NCBI GenBank assembly: GCA_934718135.1
Contig: CAKUZW010000001.1
Location: 372,001-436,000, forward strand
Direction of reading: 5' to 3'
DNA from: an uncultured Candidatus Melainabacteria bacterium
Lineage (GTDB): Bacteria > Cyanobacteriota > Vampirovibrionia > Gastranaerophilales > Gastranaerophilaceae
Length of the DNA stretch: 64,000 nt
Shown: piece by piece, positions 52,712-59,789 of the stretch
Numbering within the stretch: the first letter of the stretch is position 1
How the letters are laid out: each line of letters starts with the position of its first letter
Position numbers and translations under genes: made by a program
The notes under the pieces: model-generated
What the model was told of the DNA's origin: nothing
What the model saw: only the letters and a program-made list of their open reading frames with translations
The model's database searches: none

Positions 52712-53461
52712 TTATTTATATTTTTTTATCAATCTTTCGAAATAAGTTGAATCTGTTCTTGCCATTTGAGCACAAGCAATACCATTAAATTTAGTTTTAG
52801 AGTCAAAATTACAATATTGTTCTAAATCTTCATACATTGTACCTGTATCGCCCATTGTTCGGAGTTCTCCGTCTACCATTTGAAAAGTAAATAAATCATA
52901 TCCTAAAATATTTGGTGGAGAGTTATAACCATTAATATCTATGTGAACCCACAAGTTTCTACTACCCCCACCATAAGCATTTTCTAGAATAATTAATGTT
53001 CCGTCTTTTAATAAAAATTGCCCGTCATCAAAGATAGAATATCTTCCGTCTTCACTTATTGATCCGTTTGTTCCGTCTAGCCCCTTGTAATGTGTACCTG
53101 CCGCACCACTACATTTTTCTCCAGCAAAACCACAATCAGTAACTCCCGTGAAATAATTCATATATGTTTTATAAAAAGTACGTGACGGATAAGTTGAAGG
53201 ATCAAGAGAAACATCATCAGCTTCCATTTGTTTAAAAGCTTGCTGAACGAGAGAATAAGATTTCAAGAATTGTGACCTCATTCTTTTTGCTTTATAGTGT
53301 GCTTGCAATCCCGGGATTGTCATCGCCGCAACAATGCCGATTATTCCAAGGGTGATTAAGACTTCTGCTAAAGTAAAGGCAAACTTCACCTTTGTTGGTG
53401 GCAAATCTACGTGCGTAGCACCTTCTGCTAAAGTAAAGGCAGGTTGTTTAATAAATGTCAT
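52712..53461 (-). CDS. Type IV pilin/pseudopilin-like protein with duplicated prepilin motif
   Basis: I start this protein at the ATG 53461, giving 249 aa; the open frame extends to 54013 only because repeat elements upstream happen to lack stops. The leader reads MTFIKQPAFTLAEGATHVDL then 'PPTKVKFAFTLAEVLITLGI': the 'AFTLAE' motif occurs twice, from a 60-bp tandem duplication. The hydrophobic helix 'LITLGIIGIVAAMTIPGL' follows the second copy. The globular part has 'WVHIDINGYNSPPNILGYDL' and a late Cys pair region. The best ribosome-binding site (AAGGAGA) is about 20 nt upstream and separated from the ATG by a hairpin (TTCCGGATCAAGTCCGGAA). Confidence 0.82.
   Translation of the reverse strand: MTFIKQPAFTLAEGATHVDLPPTKVKFAFTLAEVLITLGIIGIVAAMTIPGLQAHYKAKRMRSQFLKSYSLVQQAFKQMEADDVSLDPSTYPSRTFYKTYMNYFTGVTDCGFAGEKCSGAAGTHYKGLDGTNGSISEDGRYSIFDDGQFLLKDGTLIILENAYGGGSRNLWVHIDINGYNSPPNILGYDLFTFQMVDGELRTMGDTGTMYEDLEQYCNFDSKTKFNGIACAQMARTDSTYFERLIKKYK
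53362..53441 (-). repeat. 60-bp tandem duplication in the prepilin leader
   Basis: CTTCTGCTAAAGTAAAGGCA occurs at 53362-53381 and identically at 53422-53441. The 40 bases between encode the module GATHVDLPPTKVKF (plus one codon). Each 20-bp copy encodes AFTLAE(V/G). Confidence 0.95.
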
Positions 53462-53484
53462 TCCGGACTTGATCCGGAATCTCC
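53457..53484. repeat. Hairpin unit overlapping the pilin start codon
   Basis: GTCATTCCGGACTTGATCCG followed by GAATCTCC; TTCCGGA pairs with TCCGGAA. The complement of the CAT at 53459-53461 is the start codon of the pilin-like gene, and GGAGA on the far side is its ribosome-binding site. Confidence 0.75.
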
Positions 53485-53539
53485 TTAACTTTTTAGGGAT
53501 AGGGAAATAAGGGAATAAGTTCGTTACGATATTATTATT

Positions 53540-53704
53540 CATGTCATTGTGAGGAGAAATTTCGTTACTATTTGCAATTTTGTGTACAAAGCGACGTAAC
53601 AATCCCTGACAAGTTTCACCATTGCTTAATTTGTTATGGATTACGACGTCACTCTGTATAGACTTTTGCATTTCTTGTTCAATATTTTTCCTCGTAATGA
53701 CATG
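53540..53704. mobile_element. MITE-like element, complete copy (165 bp)
   Basis: Left end CATGTCATTGTGA, right end TCGTAATGACATG (inverted, 11 of 13). The inside shows 'CAATCCCTGACAAGTTTCAC', 'CATTGCTTAATTTGTTATGG' and 'ATTACGACGTCACTCTGTA', the inverse of the 48014 copy. Confidence 0.7.
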
Positions 53705-53752
53705 ATTTTGTGTTTGTAGATCCTTCGGTCTACCGCCCTCAGGATGACGCCT

Positions 53753-53998
53753 CATGTCATTGCGAACGGGTTTTGAGAAGCTATTCTTCAGATTAGACAA
53801 CAATCTCCAGTGTCGCAATCCCTGACAAGTTTCACAATTGCTTAATTTGTTATGGATTACTACGTCACTCTGTATTTCTGTCTGACACTTCACCTCGCCA
53901 TAAACGTGACTCCGTGTCTGCCAAATATGTCCTGCGGACAGCCTATCGTTTTGGCAGACAGCTCCGCACTCTGCTCGGTTTGTTCTCGTAATGACATG
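53753..53998. mobile_element. MITE-like element, long copy with insert (246 bp)
   Basis: Left end CATGTCATTGCGA, right end TCGTAATGACATG. It shares 'CAATCTCCAGTGTCGCAATC' and 'CCTGACAAGTTTCACAATTG' with the copies at 46003 and 48014. Relative to the 165-bp copy it carries about 100 extra bases near the right end, including 'GTCTGCCAAATATGTCCTGC'. Confidence 0.7.
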
Positions 53999-54294
53999 AT
54001 TTTTATTTTTCATTTTTTATCCTTTCTTTTTGTTCTAAATGGGGGTTCGGGGCTTTGCCCCTGATGACTCGATCCATTTAATCATTCGTGTTTTTCTTTT
54101 TCGATTTGTACTTAGATTCTTCGGCTAAAGCCTCAGAATGACGCCCTTCGGCAGTTTTATTGGTTGGTTCATCCTACTTTTTTGCTCGCGTGGCCTCAGA
54201 ATAACGGTTATTGAGACGTCACCCTGAACAGCACGAGCGGTAGTGAAGTGCGTGATTCAGGGTCTATCCGTTTGATTTGTAAATAAATCAACAT

Positions 54295-54365
54295 TGATAG
54301 ATTCTGAATAGCAAGAAAATTTAGTGTTCATTTTTCACACAAATTTTCTAAGCTTTCAGAATGAC
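54295..54365. repeat. 71-bp hairpin repeat, copy A
   Basis: TGATAGATTCTGAATAGCAA at one end and 'AGCTTTCAGAATGAC' at the other; GAAAATTT pairs with AAATTTTC inside. Copies B and C are at 62737 and 63029. Confidence 0.8.
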
Positions 54366-54574
54366 ATAAAAAATGTAACGAACTTATTCCCTTATTAAGC
54401 TCCTGAAATAAATTCAGGAAGACATTGGTGTGATTTGCATTGTTATTGCTCATCCTATATTCCTTCCTTTTTAACCATAGAAAAACATCTTCACTATTTG
54501 ATTAATTAATACATTATATAATGAACTTTGTCAATATATAAGAGTTTTATTCACTGAAATAGTAAAATCAAGAA

Positions 54575-54811
54575 ATGGATAAAGTTATTAAATTAGAAAC
54601 AGAAAACTTGGCATCCCAATTGAAATATATTGCCGCCCTTGAAGGTTTGACTATCACAAAGGTTAAGCAAGAAGTTAATGCAAAATATAACAAAACTGAC
54701 AGCAACAGAAATTTGAGCAACAAACTTCGAAACAAAACTTTTAGAGTTTCCGAATTGGTTGAAATTGCTGATATTTTAGACTATGACATTTATTTACACA
54801 AAAGAAGTTAA
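54575..54811 (+). CDS. Small putative DNA-binding protein, 78 aa
   Basis: This 78-aa protein is mostly helical: 'NLASQLKYIAALEGLTITKV', 'KQEVNAKYNKTDSNRNLSNK' and 'FRVSELVEIADILDYDIYLH'. The pattern helix, helix, 'SNKLRNKTFRVSELVEIADIL' resembles lambda-repressor-like domains of small phage or plasmid regulators, though the recognition-helix glycine turn is absent. The ribosome-binding site is weak. Its stop overlaps, by four bases, the stop of the convergent 620-aa gene. Confidence 0.65.
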   Translation: MDKVIKLETENLASQLKYIAALEGLTITKVKQEVNAKYNKTDSNRNLSNKLRNKTFRVSELVEIADILDYDIYLHKRS

Positions 54812-56670
54812 ATATCTTTTTCTGCAAAATATAGTCGAATAAAAAAGCATGCAACGTGTTGAATAGAATCTACTCTAACCCATTGTCTTGTGGCTTTAAA
54901 TCTGATTGAACCTTCTGATTTTTTAGGGTTTAGGTGTGCATAATTATTTTTATCAGAATTATATAGAACCATTTGAGATTTAGCTGTTTTTCGACAAGCT
55001 TCAAGGTACTTTGCTTCTAAATCTTTTTTACCTAAGAATTTTGCCAAATAATATGCTGCAACAAGCCCTTCACTTCTTGCTCCATCAGGGTAAAAATGAT
55101 CACCGTAGTTATAATAATAGCCACCTTCAAAATCAATATATGGGGAATCATCTTTTTTATAAGTTTTTTCAACCATTGTGTCAGCATCCGTAAATACAAA
55201 ACTTATATAATTTTCTTTTTGGAAATCAGGATTTTTTACCCATTCTTCTATAGCTTGCATTAGCCAACCGTCTGATGGCAATGGTGTAAACAAATCGGCA
55301 TAAAGTTTTGGTCTTTCATCTACAATCCAGTCTAGTGCAATCTTGCTTTTAATCAATACTTCTTGTCTTAAATCTTCATCATCTTCAAAATAATTTGCAA
55401 ATAATGCTAAACCAAGTAAGGCTTCTCCTGGGTAATAAAATGAGAATGTTTCGCGTCTTTCTTCTTCACTCATATCAGTGAGCGGTTGACCGTTCTGAAC
55501 ATTCGGATTGATGTAATAACCAAGCATTTCACCTGTTTTATAAATTCGAGATAACAAATGACGGGTGTATTTTTTTATGTATTCATCATAAGTTTTGTCC
55601 CCTGTTTCGCATCTGTATCTCATCATTGCAATCAAAATCATTGCAGTTCCGCCCAATTTTGCTTTCTTATTATAAAAAACATAAGCTGCGGGTTTATCTT
55701 CAACCAAGTGTTCTTCTGTAATTGTTGTAATAAAATCAATTCCCTTTTTAGCCAATTCTAAATATTTAGCCTCTTTAGTCAATTGATACGCCCTGATAAG
55801 AGTAATAACTCCTCCACAATGTCTTAAATCGTTGTAATAAAGATTATCATCAGGGGCGTTTGGGTGCTCATGGTCTTTGTAGTTATCATCTTTGCAATCA
55901 TAATAATACAAATACCTTCCATCATCTTGAGTATTCTTTATTATCCAATCAGCTCCTGATAATGCTTGATTTTTAATTTCATCTGCCGAATATTCGTACA
56001 AAACATTTCCACGATACAATGGAAGAATATCATCTTTATATGTTACAAAAGCACGACTTTTCAATAAATAACATTGATGTGGAGTTTGTTTTAAAATCGC
56101 TATTCTTTCAGATATTTTATTTGTCTTATTTTTTATCGGAGTCTTTCTAATTAAAGTATTAAGTGCTGATTTCAAATCCATTTGACTTTGAACCCAAGCA
56201 TCTGTTGGCATATAAATATATGGAGTATTATCTAAAACGATTTTGAGTCCTGTAACTCCGGGTTCAAATCTTGTCGGAACAAACGAAAAAGATTTTATAT
56301 CTTCAATTTTTGTTGGAATTTGTTTTGTGACATATTCAATCATAATTCTGCATTTATCTTCATTCCAAACCTCAAATTGCGGAAATGTTTTATATGCCTT
56401 TATTTTTTCAATATTTCGATTTATAGTTTCTGTTATCGTTTTTCGGCAAGCTCCCCAACGAATAGGTTTTAGCCCTTCTTGAAAAAGAGTGATATATGTG
56501 AATGAAATATCTCTATCATAATCAAATATTCCTGACAGATTTAAGTCATTAATATTTACCGGAAATTTTGAAGTCAATGCCCCACGAATTCTTGATAAAA
56601 GTTCTTTAACAAGGGAAAAATCTTGAGCAAAATATTCTCTATCTTTATTATTTTCTTCTTCAAAATTCAT
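54808..56670 (-). CDS. AMMECR1-like domain plus (alpha/alpha)6-toroid protein, unknown function
   Basis: This 620-aa cytosolic protein appears to have two parts. Residues about 20-190 contain 'SFTYITLFQEGLKPIRWGAC', 'RKTITETINRNIEKIKAY' and 'CRIMIEYVTKQIPTKIED', a pattern like AMMECR1 domains. Residues about 230-615 look like a six-hairpin (alpha/alpha) toroid as in many glycosidases, epimerases and cyclases: repeated helix pairs such as 'NQALSGADWIIKNTQDDGRY', 'GGVITLIRAYQLTKEAKYLE', 'FYYPGEALLGLALFANYFED' and 'ARSEGLVAAYYLAKFLGKKD', with acidic and aromatic residues at the loop ends. No signal peptide. A sugar-related enzyme is plausible but unproven. It starts with AAAGAGGC before the ATG. 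Confidence 0.65.
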   Translation of the reverse strand: MNFEEENNKDREYFAQDFSLVKELLSRIRGALTSKFPVNINDLNLSGIFDYDRDISFTYITLFQEGLKPIRWGACRKTITETINRNIEKIKAYKTFPQFEVWNEDKCRIMIEYVTKQIPTKIEDIKSFSFVPTRFEPGVTGLKIVLDNTPYIYMPTDAWVQSQMDLKSALNTLIRKTPIKNKTNKISERIAILKQTPHQCYLLKSRAFVTYKDDILPLYRGNVLYEYSADEIKNQALSGADWIIKNTQDDGRYLYYYDCKDDNYKDHEHPNAPDDNLYYNDLRHCGGVITLIRAYQLTKEAKYLELAKKGIDFITTITEEHLVEDKPAAYVFYNKKAKLGGTAMILIAMMRYRCETGDKTYDEYIKKYTRHLLSRIYKTGEMLGYYINPNVQNGQPLTDMSEEERRETFSFYYPGEALLGLALFANYFEDDEDLRQEVLIKSKIALDWIVDERPKLYADLFTPLPSDGWLMQAIEEWVKNPDFQKENYISFVFTDADTMVEKTYKKDDSPYIDFEGGYYYNYGDHFYPDGARSEGLVAAYYLAKFLGKKDLEAKYLEACRKTAKSQMVLYNSDKNNYAHLNPKKSEGSIRFKATRQWVRVDSIQHVACFFIRLYFAEKDI

Positions 56671-56825
56671 AAATTAAGCCTCTTTTTCAAAATATTCATA
56701 CGTATTTTATCATTTCCAATCTAAAATACTGCCATCTTTTTAGTTGATTTTGGAATATATTAACAAACTTTACATTTTTGCTTGATTGCGAACAATATGC
56801 TAATTTGTAAAAGAAAGGATGAAGT

Positions 56826-57701
56826 ATGAAAAATATCATTATATATACAGATAAAAATTCTTCTAATTTAGCAGAATTGTTTTCATCTATTGAAGATTCA
56901 AGTGTAAGACTTGAAAATGCTGCAAATTTGAAGGATTACGAAACACTTAACCCTAGTGTAATCATTATCGAAAGCGTTCCAAATATTAAGGATATTTTAA
57001 TGGTTACAAAATTTAAATATCCGGTTTTGTTTATCGGTGAAACGTTTAAAGGTTGTACTGTTAGAGCAGTTGCTTTTGATTATGTGAAAACTCCTGTTGA
57101 TAATCAAGAATTGGTTGTTCGTGTTAGAAACATGTTGAAAATCAGAGAATTGAGAGACAAGTTAAAAACTCTTGCAACAACTGATGAACTAACAGGATTA
57201 CACAACAGAAAATATTTACTTGAACGTATGGATCAAGAAATTTCCAGAGCAAAACGTTATGGCAATGCTTTATCATTATTGCTTTTTGATTTAGACTTTT
57301 TTAAAGTTGTTAATGATATTTATGGCTACGAATGGGGCGATGTCCTTCTTAAATCAATTGCCGATAAATTAAAAGGTTTAATTAGAAAAGAAGATATTCT
57401 TACTCGTTACGGAGATGAAGAGTTTGTTGTTGTTCTTCCAAATACATCAGAAGATAACGCATTTTTATTTGCAGAAAGATTTCGGAAAGATATCGAAAAA
57501 ATGGAATTCATTCCTGCAGGCGAAGAAGAACGTCATCCGATTACTATTTCAGGCGGAATTGCAACGTATCCTTGTTTGCCTGATACAGAAGAAGATGCAA
57601 ATACAATAATTAGATATGCAGAACACGCTTTATATAATGCTAAAAAGCGTGGCAAAAATAAAATTGTTCAATTCTCTCAATTAAATTTGGGAGAGGGTTA
57701 A
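56826..57701 (+). CDS. Pseudo-receiver plus degenerate GGDEF (GDEEF) protein
   Basis: This 291-aa protein has an N-terminal receiver-like domain (1-115) and a GGDEF domain (about 125-285), the PleD/WspR design that normally makes c-di-GMP. The receiver has Glu49 where the phosphorylated Asp should be (SVIIIESV), while the Lys88-Thr-Pro turn is kept, so it may be locked or signal without phosphate. The cyclase motif reads Y-GDEEF-V (196-200) rather than GG(D/E)EF. The RxxD inhibitory site (RKED, 187-190) is correctly placed five residues upstream. 'DELTGLHNRKYLLERMDQEI' and 'LLFDLDFFKVVNDIYGYEWG' are otherwise good (His to Tyr in the second). AAAGGATGA precedes the ATG. Activity is uncertain. 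Confidence 0.88.
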   Translation: MKNIIIYTDKNSSNLAELFSSIEDSSVRLENAANLKDYETLNPSVIIIESVPNIKDILMVTKFKYPVLFIGETFKGCTVRAVAFDYVKTPVDNQELVVRVRNMLKIRELRDKLKTLATTDELTGLHNRKYLLERMDQEISRAKRYGNALSLLLFDLDFFKVVNDIYGYEWGDVLLKSIADKLKGLIRKEDILTRYGDEEFVVVLPNTSEDNAFLFAERFRKDIEKMEFIPAGEEERHPITISGGIATYPCLPDTEEDANTIIRYAEHALYNAKKRGKNKIVQFSQLNLGEG

Positions 57702-57789
57702 TTTTTAAAATTAATCCATCAATCCTAAATTTTTTTAGGATTGAAAAAAGATCCTTTCTGAACACTTACATAGTGTAAATCTGGTTAAT

Positions 57790-57823
57790 AGGCGGTAACA
57801 TCACTACCGCCTTTTGTTTTTCT
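57790..57823 (+). terminator. Terminator after the GDEEF protein
   Basis: GGCGGTA (57791-57797) and TACCGCC (57805-57811) with TTTTGTTTTT downstream. A second hairpin, CAATCCTAAA/TTTAGGATTG (about 57720-57744), lies before it. Confidence 0.75.
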
Positions 57824-57849
57824 TAGTTTGCACGTGGTATAATTTTTTT

Positions 57850-58584
57850 ATGATTACAAAATTAGAAATAGATAACTTGGTTCAACAGTATGAAACCGTT
57901 GATTTTATAAAAGATGACCCAATTCAAATTCCGCATAGATTTACAGATAAAAAAGATATTGAAATTGCAGGATTTATCTCATCACTTGTTGCTTATGGTA
58001 GAAGGGATGTTTTTATCAAAAAACTCAACGAACTCCTTCAATTTGCACAAAATGAGCCGTTGAATTTTATTGAAAATTTTGAACCTAAAATTATTGGCGA
58101 TTTTAATTATCGTTTTGGGAAAAGTGAAGATTTTTCTGCAATTTTTTCTATAATGAAAGATTTGTACACCAAAGATGGTGGTCTTGAAGCACTATTTAAT
58201 CATGGGCATTCGCAGGGAAAATTGTTTGAAACCGTTACTGACTATTTTTATTCAAAAGCAGATAAAAATTTGGGTCAAGGATTTTATTTCATGATTCCAA
58301 ATCCGAAAAAAGGTGGAGCAATGAAGAGAATGTGCATGTTTTTGCGGTGGATGATAAGAAAAGGTCCTGTTGATTTTGGCATTTGGAATTTTATGACTCC
58401 GGCAGAACTTTATATTCCGCTTGATGTTCATGTTGGACGAATTTCAAGAGAAATGGGCTTGCTAAATCGTAACGCAAATGATTTTAAATCCGTAATTGAA
58501 ATTACAAATAATTTAAAGCAATTTGACCCAATTGACCCGATAAAATATGATTTTGCAATGTTTGGATATGGCGTGAACAGATAA
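57850..58584 (+). CDS. TIGR02757-family protein, unknown function
   Basis: This 244-aa protein starts at the ATG 57850; an in-frame TTG extension to 57814 lies inside the terminator. The family pattern is clear: 'DDPIQIPHRFTDKKDIEIAG', 'FISSLVAYGRRDVFIKKLNE', 'KKGGAMKRMCMFLRWMIRKG' and 'YIPLDVHVGRISREMGLL'. The last resembles the helix-hairpin-helix region of base-excision glycosylases, so a DNA-related role has been suspected for the family; function is not established. It runs towards the pilin-like gene at 58587 with only two bases between the stops. Confidence 0.85.
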   Translation: MITKLEIDNLVQQYETVDFIKDDPIQIPHRFTDKKDIEIAGFISSLVAYGRRDVFIKKLNELLQFAQNEPLNFIENFEPKIIGDFNYRFGKSEDFSAIFSIMKDLYTKDGGLEALFNHGHSQGKLFETVTDYFYSKADKNLGQGFYFMIPNPKKGGAMKRMCMFLRWMIRKGPVDFGIWNFMTPAELYIPLDVHVGRISREMGLLNRNANDFKSVIEITNNLKQFDPIDPIKYDFAMFGYGVNR

Positions 58585-58586
58585 AT

Positions 58587-59270
58587 TTACCAAGGGTAGT
58601 CTTTCGGGATTTCCCAACTGTTTAATTGAATCATTTTTGTACAAAATGCACAGTAATAGCACCCTTTTTTACATCCCAAAAGGTGGTGTTCGACAAGATT
58701 TTCATCTGTTCCATCCCAGTCAAATGTATAAGGTTCTACAAATTCTTTTGCGTTTATCCTTTCATGTGTCTGATCTACAAATTTTGCAAACTGAAAAATA
58801 AAATAGTAGCGAGGTTTGTTTTTAATATTGTTATTTTTGTAATACTCTTCTGCTTTTTTAGTATCTGTCCAATAAGAAATATCTCCGCCATTACTGTCTA
58901 CTTTAAATGTCATTAACCCGCCATCTATCAATTTTACACAGACATTATTTTCTTTACAATTGTTATAGTCGAGGTGTTTCATGTAAGGAAATATATATTG
59001 GTTCAGAAATTCTACATTCTCTTCATAAGTATAATTTTTTTGCGTAATCCAACCATCAACATCGCCGTTATCAGCGGATGACAACTTGAAAGTTTGGTTA
59101 ATTTTTGAATAGAATGTTTTAACTTGAAGTGCAGTTCTTTTCTTTGCATAGTTAGTCATTAGATTAGGAATCGTCATCGCAGCCACAATGCCGATTATGC
59201 CAAGGGTGATTAGGACCTCCGCTAAAGTGAAAGCTATTTCCTTTTTCCTTATTCCATTAAAAATCTTCAT
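58587..59270 (-). CDS. Type IV pilin/pseudopilin-like protein, short leader
   Basis: This 227-aa protein has a compact prepilin signal, MKIFNGIRKKEIAFTLAEVL, followed by the helix 'ITLGIIGIVAAMTIPNLM'. Phe14 would be the first mature residue and Glu18 the +5 residue. The globular part is aromatic and Lys-rich with several Cys (NNCKENNVCVK and GCKKGCYYCAFC near the end), and closes with 'NSWEIPKDYPW', like the gene at 47005. It lacks the 'D-x-N-G' segment seen in two of the other copies. At DNA level the helix region shares 'TAATCACCCTTGG' with the 47005 and 52712 genes. Confidence 0.87.
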   Translation of the reverse strand: MKIFNGIRKKEIAFTLAEVLITLGIIGIVAAMTIPNLMTNYAKKRTALQVKTFYSKINQTFKLSSADNGDVDGWITQKNYTYEENVEFLNQYIFPYMKHLDYNNCKENNVCVKLIDGGLMTFKVDSNGGDISYWTDTKKAEEYYKNNNIKNKPRYYFIFQFAKFVDQTHERINAKEFVEPYTFDWDGTDENLVEHHLLGCKKGCYYCAFCTKMIQLNSWEIPKDYPW

Positions 59271-59274
59271 ACTC

Positions 59275-59370
59275 TATTCCTTTCTTATTTTAATGTCGGG
59301 CAAGTGTGCCCAACCTACTTTTTAATTTGTAAGCCACTTATTGACTTATCAACTTATAGACATATAGACT
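59275..59370. repeat. Short repeat mosaic upstream of the pilin-like gene
   Basis: TCGGGCAAGTGTGCCCAA hairpin (59296-59313, a diverged form of TTGGGCTAGAAAGCCCAA), then 'CTTATTGACTTATCAAC' and 'TATAGACATATAGAC', units also seen at 48.2 and 62.7 kb. Confidence 0.65.
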
Positions 59371-59395
59371 TTTTTATAAGATTTATTAAAAATCT

Positions 59396-59439
59396 ATACA
59401 ACTATACATGTATATTTACCATGTATAGTTGTATTTTTC
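59396..59439 (+). promoter_or_regulatory. Long palindrome upstream of a small HTH gene
   Basis: ATACAACTATACATG (59396-59410) and CATGTATAGTTGTAT (59420-59434) are perfect 15-bp inverted arms with a nine-base loop, followed by TTTTT. It may be an operator for the HTH protein at 59473, a terminator, or both. Confidence 0.6.
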
Positions 59440-59472
59440 AAATCTTAAATTACAAACTGTTACAATAAGTTT

Positions 59473-59676
59473 ATGATTAAGAATCGCCTATCAATAATAT
59501 TAGGAGAGCAAAGAATTCGTGTTTCAGAGCTTTCCAAGTTTACGGGTATAAGCCAAAATGCATTAAATAAAATTTACCACGAGAAAACTAAAGGAATTGA
59601 TTTCCAAACGTTGGATAAATTGTGCAAAGTTTTAAGATGCTCTACTAATGACTTATTTCAATATATCGAAGAATAA
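59473..59676 (+). CDS. Small XRE/Cro-type helix-turn-helix protein
   Basis: This 67-aa protein is a single Cro/CI domain: 'RLSIILGEQRIRVSELSKFT', 'GISQNALNKIYHEKTKGIDF' (recognition helix) and 'TLDKLCKVLRCSTNDLFQYI'. It matches the short HTH_26/YozG-like regulators that consist only of the DNA-binding domain. It stands alone behind a 15-bp palindrome that is a natural candidate operator, and 113 bp before clpB on the same strand. Confidence 0.88.
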   Translation: MIKNRLSIILGEQRIRVSELSKFTGISQNALNKIYHEKTKGIDFQTLDKLCKVLRCSTNDLFQYIEE

Positions 59677-59725
59677 TCATTAAATAATAGTTAAGAGAAT
59701 GTGACTTTATTAAAAAATACGTTAA

Positions 59726-59731
59726 TATAAT
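59726..59731 (+). promoter_or_regulatory. -10 element in front of clpB
   Basis: A perfect TATAAT lies 58 bp before the clpB ATG. No clear -35 and no CIRCE-type operator (TTAGCACTC repeat) were seen. Confidence 0.4.
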
Positions 59732-59789
59732 AATGTGGATTGTGAATAACAATTTCACAGAAATCTTTTTTAGAATGGAGTTGTTATAG

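Larger units (their letters stand above)
53485..54475. repeat. Gene-free repeat mosaic upstream of the pilin-like gene
   Basis: About 1 kb without a credible gene. It holds 'GGGAATAAGTTCGTTACG' (about 53511-53528), two complete MITE-like elements (53540 and 53753), 'GATCCTTCGGTCTACCGCCC' running into 'TCAGGATGACG' (about 53719-53749), 'GATTCTTCGGCTAAAGCCTC' into 'AGAATGACG' (about 54115-54143), 'GTCACCCTGAA...TTCAGGGTCTATCC' (54218-54269), a 71-bp hairpin (54295-54365) and 'GTAACGAACTTATTCCC'. Frames on both strands here are artefacts. Confidence 0.75.

Noticed and set aside
53462..54013. N-terminal extension of the pilin-like gene to 433 aa
   Set aside because: The extension translates two MITE-like elements and other repeats; a prepilin leader of over 180 residues is not credible.
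53852..54064. Plus-strand 70-codon frame
   Set aside because: Inside the long MITE-like copy and adjoining spacer, antisense to the false pilin extension.
53457..54475. Possible CRISPR array
   Set aside because: Repeats differ in length and type, occur in both orientations, and have no regular spacers; no cas genes are present.
59690..59789. CIRCE heat-shock operator before clpB
   Set aside because: No TTAGCACTC inverted repeat is present.
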